A stretch of 64,000 nucleotides of DNA, taken from Marinoscillum sp964351625. GTDB taxonomy: Bacteria > Bacteroidota > Bacteroidia > Cytophagales > Cyclobacteriaceae. Of this stretch, positions 18,827-27,784 are shown piece after piece. The notes beneath the pieces are model-generated. The model saw only the letters and a list, made by a program, of their open reading frames with translations, was not told where the DNA came from and ran no database searches. Each line of letters begins with the position of its first letter. Position 1 is the first letter of the stretch. The position numbers were made by a program, and so were the translations under genes. The DNA lies in the NCBI GenBank assembly GCA_964351625.1, contig CAYGOV010000004.1, positions 62,001 to 126,000 on the forward strand, read 5' to 3'.

Positions 18827-19828
18827 ATGAAAATATTGATGTGGACCTTGATGGGATTAATTGTACTTATTGGTATTTATCTAGTAGGTCCTAAAGTACA
18901 ATATGCACCTCTGGAGAACCCTGATATTGCACCTTGGAGCATTACTTTGGATAGCCTTGATAGTTATGTCAGCACCAAAGAAATGGGTGTCCAATATCTG
19001 AAACCAGATAATCAATCTCGTTTGGTTTGGCTTGATAGTATTCGAAAAACTCCTTTTAGTATTGTTTACATACACGGATTCAGCGCAAGCCCTTTTGAAT
19101 CTGATTCCACACCATTTCAATTAGCGAAAGCTTTAGGTTGCAATCTATACTTACCGTTGTTAGCTGGCCATGGTTTAGGCGGGACTGAGTCATTTGCAGA
19201 ATTGACGCCTAATGATTTAATCAAATCAGCAAAAGAAGCGGTAGCGATAGGTCAGTTGATAGGAGATGATGTAATTGTGATGTCATGTAGTACTGGTGGT
19301 ACATTGTCAATCTACCTCGCTGGTGCAAATAAAGATATGATCGATGCATTGATTATGTATTCACCAAACATTGCTTTAGCGGACCCGACTGCAAAACTAA
19401 TCACAGGTCCATGGGGAAGTAAAATACTAAAGCTTGTGACTGGTGATTATTGGAATCCTGAAGGGAATAGTGACGATTATGGAAAGAAATATTGGACTAT
19501 TACCTATAAAACTGAAGGGCTTCTTGCCCTTCAGAGCCTATTGGATCAAACGATGAAACCTAAAATATTTGAAGATATATCCCAGCCCTATTTCATTGGT
19601 TATTATTATAAAGATGAAGAACATCAAGATCATACTATTTCTACTAAAGCAATTGTGAAATTCGATAGCCAAACAAGCACAATTACTTCACAAAAATCTG
19701 TCGTAGCTTTTCCAGATGCTGGTGAACATGTAATAGCAAATTATTATAAAGGAAAAAATGTGAAAGCCGTTTGCGATTCTACTTTGGTCTTTGCTTCAAA
19801 GGTGCTTGGGCTACCAAAGAGCAATTGA
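18827..19828 (+). CDS. Membrane-anchored alpha/beta hydrolase
   Basis: 333 aa from the ATG at 18827, which precedes an N-terminal hydrophobic anchor (LMGLIVLIGIYLVG). An upstream in-frame ATG (18794) adds 11 residues and is less likely. YIHGFSASPF holds the oxyanion HG turn, MSCSTGG the nucleophile elbow, and GEHVI the catalytic His near the C-terminus. The first Gly of the usual GxSxG elbow is Ser here. It is a lysophospholipase/carboxylesterase-like enzyme with unknown substrate. The stop overlaps the start of the regulator gene (TGATG). Confidence 0.8.
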   Translation: MKILMWTLMGLIVLIGIYLVGPKVQYAPLENPDIAPWSITLDSLDSYVSTKEMGVQYLKPDNQSRLVWLDSIRKTPFSIVYIHGFSASPFESDSTPFQLAKALGCNLYLPLLAGHGLGGTESFAELTPNDLIKSAKEAVAIGQLIGDDVIVMSCSTGGTLSIYLAGANKDMIDALIMYSPNIALADPTAKLITGPWGSKILKLVTGDYWNPEGNSDDYGKKYWTITYKTEGLLALQSLLDQTMKPKIFEDISQPYFIGYYYKDEEHQDHTISTKAIVKFDSQTSTITSQKSVVAFPDAGEHVIANYYKGKNVKAVCDSTLVFASKVLGLPKSN

Positions 19829-20400
19829 TGATAGAGAACTTTCAATTGGTTCAAAGTGTATTTGGTGAATACTTAGAAGCCTCACAGCTACACCATATCT
19901 GTAGTCTCTTGAAAGTCAAGAAGTATGCCGCCAACACATGTATTGTTTCCAAAGGGGAATTAGAAAGGTATTTCTATTTGGTGAAATCCGGCGTACAGAT
20001 GCTTTGTACTTCAAACCAAAATGGAGATAAAGTTGTGCTTGGATTCTCCTTCAGTCCATCTCCTTCTGGCGTCTATGATTCCTTTGTGACTTGTAAACCT
20101 TCAAGCTTGTTTTTTGAGACTCTTACTGATTCAGAGTTGCTCTTATTGAATCGAAGGGACTTTGAAAATCTCTCTAATGATCCAGGATTTATCCATTGGC
20201 GTGCATCATTTGCAGAGCACGTGCTATTTGGAAGGATGAAAAGGGAGCTGGAGCTCACTACGCTTTCCGCAAAGGAAAGATTTGATGCTTTTGCTCAAAG
20301 AAGACCAGATGCCTTAATCAACATACCCCAAAAGTATATTGCATCCTATCTGAATATGACTCCTGAAACTTTCAGTCGATTGAGAGCAGAACGGTATTAA
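19828..20400 (+). CDS. Crp/Fnr-family transcriptional regulator
   Basis: 190 aa: an N-terminal cyclic-nucleotide-binding beta-roll (about 10-125) and a short C-terminal helix-turn-helix (about 160-188, PQKYIASYLNMTPETFSR). The roll lacks an obvious full cAMP phosphate-binding cassette, as is common in the Bacteroidota members. The start is the ATG at 19828, which shares a base with the hydrolase stop. It probably regulates locally (hydrolase upstream, DinB-like gene downstream), but no operator was identified. Confidence 0.85.
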   Translation: MIENFQLVQSVFGEYLEASQLHHICSLLKVKKYAANTCIVSKGELERYFYLVKSGVQMLCTSNQNGDKVVLGFSFSPSPSGVYDSFVTCKPSSLFFETLTDSELLLLNRRDFENLSNDPGFIHWRASFAEHVLFGRMKRELELTTLSAKERFDAFAQRRPDALINIPQKYIASYLNMTPETFSRLRAERY

Positions 20401-20468
20401 TTGATTTAGATCAATTGATTTGGTTCATCGGTGCGACAATTTTGTCTCAGCATTAAACACACGGATTT

Positions 20469-21023
20469 ATGACTACTTGGAAATCGCTTCTGGAACTATC
20501 TCAATCAATTAAAAATGAAATATTACAGATCGCAAGTCATGATATTGAAAAACTTCAATGGAAAAGTGATGTGAAAAGTTGGTCAGTTTTGGAAATACTG
20601 AATCATCTATCACTCGTTTATGAACTTTATGCTAATAACTTTGAAAGGACTATTGAAGCAGCACCTCAATCCTCAGAGCAAAGTCACTCGATAAAGTATT
20701 CTTTGCTAGGGAGACTATCTATTTTTTCACAACGCCCTAATAATGAGAAGCGACGCATGAAGATGAAGACCTTTGACTTTTTTCAACCTGATTATAAATC
20801 ATGCGAGAGTCATGAAGTGGTTAAGAGGTATCTAGCCAATAAGGAAGTTTTTGAGAAGCTCTTGATAGATGCTTCTACTAGAGACTTGGCTGAACTTAAG
20901 GTACCTACTGCACTGGGGCAAAAGGTTAGATTTTATGTGTCAGAGTGCTTTGATTTTATCCTTGCACATGAACAGAGACATTTAGTGCAGATCAATCAAA
21001 CACTCAGACTTTATTCTCAATGA
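20469..21023 (+). CDS. DinB-like putative metal-dependent protein
   Basis: A 184-aa four-helix-bundle protein of the DinB/YfiT superfamily. Metal-ligand histidines are seen in EILNHLSLVYEL (first helix pair) and in AHEQRHLVQI near the C-terminus. Relatives include thiol-dependent S-transferases and many proteins of unknown role. It lies 69 nt after the Crp-family gene, a neighbour pairing that suggests regulation by it. Confidence 0.75.
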   Translation: MTTWKSLLELSQSIKNEILQIASHDIEKLQWKSDVKSWSVLEILNHLSLVYELYANNFERTIEAAPQSSEQSHSIKYSLLGRLSIFSQRPNNEKRRMKMKTFDFFQPDYKSCESHEVVKRYLANKEVFEKLLIDASTRDLAELKVPTALGQKVRFYVSECFDFILAHEQRHLVQINQTLRLYSQ

Positions 21024-21110
21024 GGATTTAAATATTTCCACATATTTCCATTCAAAAGGTATTGAGCTATATTGCCGAACTGTTAATTGGATGTTAAGAA
21101 ATGTTGTGGA

Positions 21111-21791
21111 ATGTTTGATAAATATTTAGAGGGTAATCAATATTATGATTATCCATCATTAGAAGTTGCGGTGTTTTCGCTCCTTTTGGCTCTCATACTT
21201 AGTACAGGTATTGCTTATACTTATCGGTTTACATTTAGTGGGGACTTTTACTCCAAAAGCTTCTTTCAGGCAATGATTTTGAGTCCTTTAGTCACTTCTA
21301 TGATTATGATGGCAGTAGGAAACAATCTAGCTGTAGGTTTTGGTATTATGGGAGCTGTAGCCATCATTAGGTTTAGAACCAACATACAGAATCCTCGAAA
21401 TATAATTTTCATTTTTGCTGCACTTTCAATAGGAATTGCTTGCGGTGTGTACGGTTACTCCGTCGCTATAGGTGGCACGGTTATTTTTGTGATCACAGCC
21501 CTTTTATTACATTGGTCTCCTGCTGGAGGTGCTCAGCCGGTTATTTTTGAAATAATATGTCAATGCTCCGATCTGCAACTTATAGAGGAAGTAAAAGCAT
21601 ACATTAAGGAAAGGAGTATGACTTTTGAGGAAAAGGAATACCGTAAAAGGACGCTGCTAGAAAACAGATATGTCTATATAGTATCTCTCAAAAAAGAGGC
21701 TGATATCGTTTCGTTATTTAACCATCTAGAGGCCATTGAAGGGTTGATAGATGTGAGGATTTCCAAGAAAAATATTACTGAAGTACTTTGA
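21111..21791 (+). CDS. DUF4956 integral membrane protein
   Basis: A 226-aa DUF4956 protein. Three or four transmembrane helices lie between residues about 18 and 140. The hallmark cytoplasmic loop GAVAIIRFRTNIQNPRN follows the second pair, and a soluble C-terminal alpha/beta domain of about 80 residues ends the chain. The ATG at 21111 is preferred to a TTG at 21087. DUF4956 proteins are usually found with polyphosphate-polymerase (VTC) or CotH-type genes; here the partners are an adaptor and an outer-membrane factor. The stop overlaps the next start. Confidence 0.8.
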   Translation: MFDKYLEGNQYYDYPSLEVAVFSLLLALILSTGIAYTYRFTFSGDFYSKSFFQAMILSPLVTSMIMMAVGNNLAVGFGIMGAVAIIRFRTNIQNPRNIIFIFAALSIGIACGVYGYSVAIGGTVIFVITALLLHWSPAGGAQPVIFEIICQCSDLQLIEEVKAYIKERSMTFEEKEYRKRTLLENRYVYIVSLKKEADIVSLFNHLEAIEGLIDVRISKKNITEVL

Positions 21792-22801
21792 AGAAATTAG
21801 GAAAATATCTTTTTGTATCTGTTTGGATACTGCTTGCTATCGCACTTGCCATTATTTCATTCCGCTATAAAAGTAGGACTGAGGCTCTAGTTGCGGTTGT
21901 AACCTCGCAGGAAGTATCCATTAGCTTCAAGAGCCCTGTTGTCGTATCAAAAATTTTCGTAATTCCTGGGCAGGAAGTGAATCAAGGTGATACGCTCTTG
22001 ATTGTGTCTCGACCAGATCTAGAACTTGATATAGAACAAAAACTGAATGAAATTGAAAGTCTGCAAAGTAACATCACCCAGGCAGAACATGATTTTTTGA
22101 GTCGGATAGAACTTTTAAGACTAGAGCGAGACTCAAAAATTAACAGATTGACTGCAGAGCTTAATACGATTAAGACAGAATTGAATCAACAAACCATCAT
22201 TAAGCAAAGACTTTCCTCGACGGAATCAATTAATCTCTCGGATTCGGTGGTAATTATTCAGGCACTGGCAATAGAGCAAGAAATAGCAGATCTCAACGGT
22301 TATTTCGCTAAAGAAATTGGACGAAAGCGGTCCATGTTAAATGATGACCTAGAAATAATGGGCCGTAGTTTGACTTTGACTAGGAGGGAGTTGGAAAGCC
22401 TTTATGATCAAAAAGGCAATTTAATCCGCACAGCTAGGTTCAAAGGTGTTGTGGGTACATTGACTGCTCAAATAGATGAATTGGTTGCACCTTACAAAAC
22501 TTTGCTTTCTCTATATGAAGCACAACCAACCTTAATTAAGGCATTCCAGAATGAGCAATTGGTTGTTATTGTAAGTCCTGGAGATTCTGTTAAGGTTGTA
22601 TCAGAAAATCGCCTTTATAGTGCAAAAGGTGTCGTTATTGAATTAGGAGCGAGGATCACTAATTATCCGGATAAAATTCAGCCGATCAATGCTCAGACAC
22701 TGAGTTATGGACAAGAAATATTTATAGGTATTTCTTCACAGAACACTTTCTTAAATGGTGAAAAAGTCTTCGTTTATAAGCAGGGAAATGAAGTCAATTA
22801 G
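21788..22801 (+). CDS. HlyD-like membrane-fusion protein in the DUF4956 operon
   Basis: A 337-aa adaptor: one N-terminal membrane helix (about 6-24), a split lipoyl/barrel-sandwich segment (VVVSKIFVIPGQEVNQGDTL near 52-71), a coiled coil (about 80-210), then the second half of the barrel and beta domains. It starts with TTG overlapping the DUF4956 stop (TTGA). Its arrangement predicts a bridge from an inner-membrane component to an outer-membrane duct. The only candidate inner-membrane partner in the operon is the DUF4956 protein. Confidence 0.78.
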   Translation: MKKLGKYLFVSVWILLAIALAIISFRYKSRTEALVAVVTSQEVSISFKSPVVVSKIFVIPGQEVNQGDTLLIVSRPDLELDIEQKLNEIESLQSNITQAEHDFLSRIELLRLERDSKINRLTAELNTIKTELNQQTIIKQRLSSTESINLSDSVVIIQALAIEQEIADLNGYFAKEIGRKRSMLNDDLEIMGRSLTLTRRELESLYDQKGNLIRTARFKGVVGTLTAQIDELVAPYKTLLSLYEAQPTLIKAFQNEQLVVIVSPGDSVKVVSENRLYSAKGVVIELGARITNYPDKIQPINAQTLSYGQEIFIGISSQNTFLNGEKVFVYKQGNEVN

Positions 22802-24005
22802 TGCGTCTGTATTCTTCCTATTAGTATCTCTTGCCACGGAGGCACAAAGTCAAGTTGATAAATTTCTATCTTCGGAGATTACAGATACGGAATATATTAT
22901 CCAGAAACTCTCTGCCGATTATATTAACGAGCACAGTTTTGCTTCGCCGTGGTTGAGAGAAATGGATTTCAGGGTAAGAACAGGGGATAAAGACACTCCG
23001 ATTGATGAATATAGAATGCGACTTGGTTTAATTAATCCATTTGAGATAAAAGCAAACAGTGAATATGCTAAGCTCTTATCAAGTCAAAATTCATTTAATC
23101 GAACATCAGTAATCAACGAGGTTCTTTTAGGGAGATATGAGCTCATTATTGAAAATTATTACCTCAGTGAACTGAATCGATTGATTACTGAACGGATTCA
23201 AACTTACCGTGATTTGGAGGAGGCTTCTCTCACTGGCAAGGTGAAATTAGATGATCTGATAGACATGGAAGCTACAAAAACTAAACTTTTGTTGCGTCAG
23301 ATCGAGTTGGAACAAAAACGGGTGATGGTCGATAAATCAATACATGCCAAGACTGGGGAGACGATTAGTTGGGAGTATTTTAATTGGGTAATTACGGGCG
23401 TATTGATTCAATATTGCCATGATCTCGTTGAGGTTCCATATTTAGCGACTATTGCCAATGAGCAAAAGTTAGAATTGAAAAGACAAGAATTCATGATTGA
23501 TAAAGCTGAGTCATTCAGCAATATCGGTTTCATTCAAAGTGAATATGATGTAAACCGAGGAAATGCCTTCAATGAGCATCTTGGATTTCAAATAGGCGTT
23601 CAAATTCCCCTTTTTAATAAAGACAAACCTAATCTTCAGCGGAAGGAATTGGACCTAATCTCAGCAGAGGTTAAAGCCAAAACTGTCACTGAAGAGGAGG
23701 ACTGGGAGTACGATAAATTATTATCGGATATCGAAAGTGCCAATCAAAGTCTTGAGGTTCTTATTAATCAGCAAGTCAAATTAGCAGATTACAAAAATTT
23801 GGCGGCATCAGTAAAAGGGGAGATAGACATCATAGAAGCACTTAACGACTATGAATTTTTCCTTTCTGAAAAAATCTTAGCAACTGTTTGCTTAATCAGG
23901 ACTAAATGTATTCAAGTGATCCATCAAAAAGGTAAGCTATTTGATGCTAATGGAGCAATCAATCATTTGAGCGCGGATGCCTCAGCACTTGATATAAGTA
24001 AGTAA
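22788..24005 (+). CDS. TolC-like outer-membrane factor, divergent
   Basis: 405 aa from the ATG at 22788, which gives a signal peptide (KSISASVFFLLVSLATEA). The mature part is strongly helical, with two coiled-coil halves interrupted by a strand motif (LGFQIGVQIPLFNKDKPN), a signature of TolC-type barrels. It is shorter and more divergent than the TolC-like protein at 12973. It overlaps the adaptor gene by 14 nt, so the three genes form one translational unit. Confidence 0.72.
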   Translation: MKSISASVFFLLVSLATEAQSQVDKFLSSEITDTEYIIQKLSADYINEHSFASPWLREMDFRVRTGDKDTPIDEYRMRLGLINPFEIKANSEYAKLLSSQNSFNRTSVINEVLLGRYELIIENYYLSELNRLITERIQTYRDLEEASLTGKVKLDDLIDMEATKTKLLLRQIELEQKRVMVDKSIHAKTGETISWEYFNWVITGVLIQYCHDLVEVPYLATIANEQKLELKRQEFMIDKAESFSNIGFIQSEYDVNRGNAFNEHLGFQIGVQIPLFNKDKPNLQRKELDLISAEVKAKTVTEEEDWEYDKLLSDIESANQSLEVLINQQVKLADYKNLAASVKGEIDIIEALNDYEFFLSEKILATVCLIRTKCIQVIHQKGKLFDANGAINHLSADASALDISK

Positions 24006-24012
24006 TTAAAAA

Positions 24013-24054
24013 GACGTTTCAAGTAGTTACGTCGAAGTTACTCCTTGAAACGTC
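24013..24054. terminator. Inverted repeat downstream of the DUF4956 operon
   Basis: GACGTTTCAAG (24013-24023) pairs perfectly over 11 bp with CTTGAAACGTC (24044-24054) around a 20-nt loop, between the convergent DUF4956 operon and cyclophilin gene. There is no T-tract on the plus side, so it may be a processing or rho-linked structure. Confidence 0.5.
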
Positions 24055-24070
24055 CCAGTATACTTGATAA

Positions 24071-24508
24071 TTACCCTTCGGTAACGATTACTTTTTCCAT
24101 CACGTCACCTTGCTTGATAGCGTCGATCACATCCAAGCCTTCTACAACCTTGCCAAATACAGTGTGATTTCTATCCAAGTGAGCAGTGTTCTTGCGACTA
24201 TGGCATATGAAGAATTGTGATCCTCCAGTATTTCTTCCAGCATGTGCCATTGACAATACGCCTCTGTCATGGTACTGATTTTCACCATCCAATTCACAAT
24301 CGATGTGGTATCCAGGTCCACCAGCACCATTTCCTATGGGACAACCCCCTTGAATTACGAAATCAGGAAGTACTCTATGGAATGTTAATCCATCGTAAAA
24401 TCCTCTTTCAATCAAATCAATAAAATTTGCAACTGCTTTAGGAGCATCCTTTTCGAAGAACTCAATCTTCATTACGCCTTTAGCGGTGTGTATTTCTGCC
24501 TTTTTCAT
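24071..24508 (-). CDS. Cyclophilin-type peptidyl-prolyl isomerase
   Basis: A 145-aa minimal cyclophilin catalysing cis-trans proline isomerisation. FHRVLPDFVIQGG holds the catalytic Arg, GGSQFFI the Gln/Phe site residues and LDRNHTVFGKV the closing motif. It has no signal peptide, so it is cytoplasmic (PpiB-like). The start at 24508 (MKKAEIHT) is the family start; the upstream ATG at 24532 overlaps a -7 box (24530-24537). Confidence 0.93.
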   Translation of the reverse strand: MKKAEIHTAKGVMKIEFFEKDAPKAVANFIDLIERGFYDGLTFHRVLPDFVIQGGCPIGNGAGGPGYHIDCELDGENQYHDRGVLSMAHAGRNTGGSQFFICHSRKNTAHLDRNHTVFGKVVEGLDVIDAIKQGDVMEKVIVTEG

Positions 24509-24529
24509 AGTATATCTTTTATCAGGCGG

Positions 24530-24537
24530 CAAACTTA
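24530..24537 (-). promoter_or_regulatory. Putative -7 box for the cyclophilin gene
   Basis: Reads TAAGTTTG on the minus strand; it gives a leader of about 15-20 nt and supports the 24508 start. It is divergent from the plus-strand box at 24561. Confidence 0.4.
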
Positions 24538-24560
24538 TAAGTACCCACTCTAATTTGGAA

Positions 24561-24568
24561 TACCTTTG
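24561..24568 (+). promoter_or_regulatory. Putative -7 box for the CvfB-like gene
   Basis: TACCTTTG matches TAnnTTTG and lies 20 nt before the ATG at 24589, disfavouring the TTG at 24577. Confidence 0.4.
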
Positions 24569-24588
24569 CCTTTTAATTGATATACAGT

Positions 24589-25458
24589 ATGCTACTTTCT
24601 CCAGTCGAAATCGGACGGATCAACAATCTTCAAGTACTAAAATCCACGGAGCAAGGGCTCTATCTAGGAGATGATATTGAGGAAATTCTCCTCCCTAACA
24701 AATATATACCTGAAGGCTTAGCCATCGGGGATTACATTGACGTATTCGTATATACTGATTCGGAGGATCGCATTATCGCTACCAATCTCGAGCCTAATGT
24801 GATGCGAGATGAATTTGCATATTTAAAGGTGAAGGATGTTACCTCATTCGGAGCGTTTATGGATTGGGGTTTAGAAAAGGACTTACTAGTTCCCTACAAG
24901 GAGCAAATAGATAAAATGGAGAAGGGTAAGTCTTACCTCATCTACATGTATCTGGATAATGTTACAGATCGCCTTGTGGCAAGCAGCCATCTCACTAAAT
25001 TTCTTCATAACAACAACTGCTTGCTTAAGATAGGTGAGATGGTGAGCATATTAGTAGGAGATGAGCATGAGCTCGGTTACCAGTGTATCATAGATAATAG
25101 ATACCGGGGAATGATTTATAAAAATCAAATCTTCAGGAAAGTTAAGCCAGGAGATAGAACTACGGCGTATGTTCAGCAGATGCGTCCAGACTTCAAAATT
25201 GATTTAGTTCTGGACAAAGTTGGTCAAGAGGCAATAGAACCCAATGCTAAGAGGGTCATGAAGGTGTTAAAAGAGAACGAAGGTTTCTTGCCTCTTCATG
25301 ATAAAAGCACACCAGAGGAAATCAAAGACACGCTGCAGCTCAGCAAGAAGAATTTCAAGAGAGCCGTAGGGGTGCTTTATAAAAAGAGATTGATCAAAAT
25401 TGAGGATGCAGGCATTCGTGTACTGGATGAATCCGTAGACGATTCTTTGAGAAAATGA
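24589..25458 (+). CDS. CvfB-like RNA-binding protein with S1 domains
   Basis: A 289-aa protein of the CvfB/YitL family. It has three S1-type OB folds in tandem (about 1-65, 68-135 with VTSFGAFMDWG, and 140-215) and a C-terminal winged helix (about 220-285, LQLSKKNFKRAVGVLYKKRLI). In Firmicutes CvfB binds RNA and affects virulence gene expression; in Bacteroidota the role is not established. It is a single gene bounded by a strong terminator. Confidence 0.85.
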   Translation: MLLSPVEIGRINNLQVLKSTEQGLYLGDDIEEILLPNKYIPEGLAIGDYIDVFVYTDSEDRIIATNLEPNVMRDEFAYLKVKDVTSFGAFMDWGLEKDLLVPYKEQIDKMEKGKSYLIYMYLDNVTDRLVASSHLTKFLHNNNCLLKIGEMVSILVGDEHELGYQCIIDNRYRGMIYKNQIFRKVKPGDRTTAYVQQMRPDFKIDLVLDKVGQEAIEPNAKRVMKVLKENEGFLPLHDKSTPEEIKDTLQLSKKNFKRAVGVLYKKRLIKIEDAGIRVLDESVDDSLRK

Positions 25459-25462
25459 GCAA

Positions 25463-25496
25463 AAAAAAGCCCCGACAATTATGTCGGGGCTTTTTT
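25463..25496. terminator. Strong bidirectional intrinsic terminator
   Basis: GCCCCGAC (25469-25476) pairs with GTCGGGGC (25483-25490), flanked by A and T runs on both sides. It ends the CvfB-like gene and the convergent 25515-25892 gene. Confidence 0.9.
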
Positions 25497-25514
25497 GTTT
25501 TCCTTTTGTTAGGA

Positions 25515-25892
25515 TTACAATTTCTTGATTATCGCATTGATGTTATGATCTTTCACCAATTCTTGTGTGAATTTCATTTGTCCGTGGGGTACAAAGATTT
25601 GAAACTTACCGTTTTTCATATTCGCTAATGTCTCAAGAAGTTTCCATTTATTGATGATCTCATTCTTGTCATCCATTTTCGTGGAAATTTCGAAGTATGC
25701 GCGTGTATCGTTTTTTGTAGCTGTAACGTCCGCAGTGAAATTCACTTCTTTGGTTTTTCCAATTAACTGATAAGGAGTATCATAATCCTCAAGATCAGCC
25801 TTGATATTGTCATATCCTTGTTTTTTAATACTTTCGATTGCGGTTACAAGTAGCTCGTCATAAGAAACTCTACTTCTAGATTGTTGTAGCAT
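25515..25892 (-). CDS. Uncharacterised 125-aa cytoplasmic protein
   Basis: 125 aa from the ATG at 25892 (MLQQSRSRVSYDELL); an upstream in-frame ATG at 25946 adds an unlikely basic extension. The pattern is an N-terminal helix followed by alternating strands and helices (YFEISTKMDDKNEIINKW, GKFQIFVPHGQ), suggestive of a small nuclease-like or restriction-endonuclease-like fold, but no catalytic motif is certain. It shares a terminator with the CvfB-like gene. Confidence 0.6.
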   Translation of the reverse strand: MLQQSRSRVSYDELLVTAIESIKKQGYDNIKADLEDYDTPYQLIGKTKEVNFTADVTATKNDTRAYFEISTKMDDKNEIINKWKLLETLANMKNGKFQIFVPHGQMKFTQELVKDHNINAIIKKL

Positions 25893-26005
25893 TTGATAAA
25901 ATTTTATGTTTTTGCTATACCTGAAGAACGGATTAGTAAATCCCAAATAATCAGCAGATTATAGTTTTCACAAAATTAATAAAAAAATTGCTGCTTATTT
26001 AATAT

Positions 26006-26578
26006 TCAGTCATCTTTTCTTGACGGAGTTATCATAATATGTGCCCTATGAGTGCCAGGATCCATTATCCATGGACCTCCTTCAGATAAGGGAGATGAGG
26101 GCAAACCTGTACTCTCTGGAGTAGCAAAGGGGATGTAGAAGACATAGCGCAAATTCAAATCTGATAATTCCCCACTTTCGTCAATTGCTCCAGTCAATAC
26201 AATCAAAGTGGATTTATCTGGCATTGCAAGGCTTTTTGACTTTACTTCTTGCTCTCTAATCTCGAAAATCTCTTTAAAGGATTTGCCAGCATTTTTCAAC
26301 TCTCGACCTCTAGCCATAAAAGGATCAAGTTCCTTATGATAAGCTGCTACGCTAAATCCATCTTTTGTTGGATCATCGCCCAGGCAGATCATTTGATTAG
26401 TTCCTATACGAAACACCTTAAAATTACCATCTTGATCAAATCCATAGATTGTGGCATTAGCTCTCAAAGCTTCTGGAGCTGCTAATACAGCTTGATCCTC
26501 ATATGATTGCGCACTAGATGTTTGTCTGAATGCGAAAAACAGTATCAAAATGAGAAATTTAGCGAGTTGGCGTTTCAT
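26006..26578 (-). CDS. Uncharacterised secreted protein
   Basis: 190 aa from the ATG at 26578, which begins a good signal peptide (KRQLAKFLILILFFAF...SSAQ). The mature protein has no family I recognise; it includes MICLGDDPTKDGFSVAAY and a C-terminal segment with GGPWIMDPGTHRAHIM. An upstream in-frame start at 26638 would place the signal internally and is rejected. It is divergent from the envelope operon starting at 26713. Confidence 0.65.
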   Translation of the reverse strand: MKRQLAKFLILILFFAFRQTSSAQSYEDQAVLAAPEALRANATIYGFDQDGNFKVFRIGTNQMICLGDDPTKDGFSVAAYHKELDPFMARGRELKNAGKSFKEIFEIREQEVKSKSLAMPDKSTLIVLTGAIDESGELSDLNLRYVFYIPFATPESTGLPSSPLSEGGPWIMDPGTHRAHIMITPSRKDD

Positions 26579-26712
26579 AATTTTTGTGAAGTAATGGTGA
26601 ATAATGGGGTTTAAATAAATCTTTGGAGTCTTGCGCATCCAATTTGATTTTGGAACGTTATTTGCCTGAATCGATTCGGTTTTAACAATTTATCAGAAGA
26701 TAAACAACTCAA

Positions 26713-27207
26713 ATGAAAACAACTAATAGACTATCAATAGGTCAGCTATTGTCCGTGGTATTGATAGGGGTGCTAATGTTTGGTGCCTCATCATGCAAAA
26801 ACAAAAAGAAAGTGAGTGAAGTCACCGATCCCGCAACTGCAAAGGCTAAAATCGAGCAAGACCTAGAAGATGAAGAGATGGATGAAGTAAAGGAGGAGCC
26901 TATACGAGTTGCTACAAAAGCGCCAAGTAAGACTGAAAAGCTGGAGAATTATTTCAGTGCAATCGCTACAGGAACTGACGCATCAGCCAATGCCAACATC
27001 AATGAAGCAATTGGTCTTTTTAGCAATCAGGCAGCTCCAGTGTTGATCATCATCTACAATGCTGATGGCACGACGGATTATGATGAACCTACTACAATCA
27101 AAAAATACCTAGAGTATCTCAAAGACACGAAGAACAACGCTGCGAAAGTGGAAGAAATGGTGCTGGATGAGAAAGGAATGATTAAAGAACTGGTTTTAAA
27201 GAAATAA
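26713..27207 (+). CDS. Lipoprotein, first gene of an envelope operon
   Basis: A 164-aa lipoprotein (hydrophobic segment ending GASSC, then KNKKK). A highly acidic linker (about 45-65, EDEEMDEVKEE) leads to a compact C-terminal domain. No known family. It leads a run of five same-strand genes with gaps or overlaps of a few bases to 31669 (4 nt to the next), so an operon is likely. Confidence 0.72.
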   Translation: MKTTNRLSIGQLLSVVLIGVLMFGASSCKNKKKVSEVTDPATAKAKIEQDLEDEEMDEVKEEPIRVATKAPSKTEKLENYFSAIATGTDASANANINEAIGLFSNQAAPVLIIIYNADGTTDYDEPTTIKKYLEYLKDTKNNAAKVEEMVLDEKGMIKELVLKK

Positions 27208-27211
27208 TAAG

Positions 27212-27784
27212 ATGAGAAATATTAAATATATATCCGTACTAGCTGTCCTTTTCTTCACGCTCACGAGTTATGCACAGGACTCTATAAGCCCAAAGCGTAA
27301 GCAGGCAATTGACTCTTTGGCTTTAGAAAAGGTCAAGGATTTAAGTAAATACATTACTATCATTGGTGATAAAAAGACGTCATATGCTGAGGCTCAGCGA
27401 GTAATGGATCGTGCTGAAGAGCTTTTTGCGCCAGGAAGTGAAATGGGAGTGAGTTCATTGAGTAGTGAAAAGGTCAATTACTACAAAGTAAGAGAGTATT
27501 TCGAAAGATTAATGGCCTTGAACTACGATAAGGTAAAAATCCAATGGTATGATATTCACTATATCAGTGATTTAGAAATGCAACCAGATGGCGTTTTTGT
27601 AGGGGTAATTACTGTCTATCAAAAATTTGAAGGAACTTCGGATGATGGGTTGAATTATAAAGACACCACTAAGAAGGATATCACTATCTATGTGAAGAAA
27701 AAATCCACTCAAATAGCTGGACGTACCATTGACTTTTGGGATGTTATGCTTGGCGACATCAGAGTAACAGAAACTACCTTATGA
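27212..27784 (+). CDS. Secreted protein of the envelope operon (NTF2-like pattern)
   Basis: 190 aa with a signal peptide (ISVLAVLFFTLTSYAQ). The mature region alternates helix and strands, including VREYFERLMAL and VGVITVYQKFEGTS. The same pattern (helix, then several long strands with a TFEGT-like turn) is seen in the N-terminal domain of the LRR protein two genes downstream, so the two may share a domain. The stop overlaps the next start (ATGA). Confidence 0.68.
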   Translation: MRNIKYISVLAVLFFTLTSYAQDSISPKRKQAIDSLALEKVKDLSKYITIIGDKKTSYAEAQRVMDRAEELFAPGSEMGVSSLSSEKVNYYKVREYFERLMALNYDKVKIQWYDIHYISDLEMQPDGVFVGVITVYQKFEGTSDDGLNYKDTTKKDITIYVKKKSTQIAGRTIDFWDVMLGDIRVTETTL

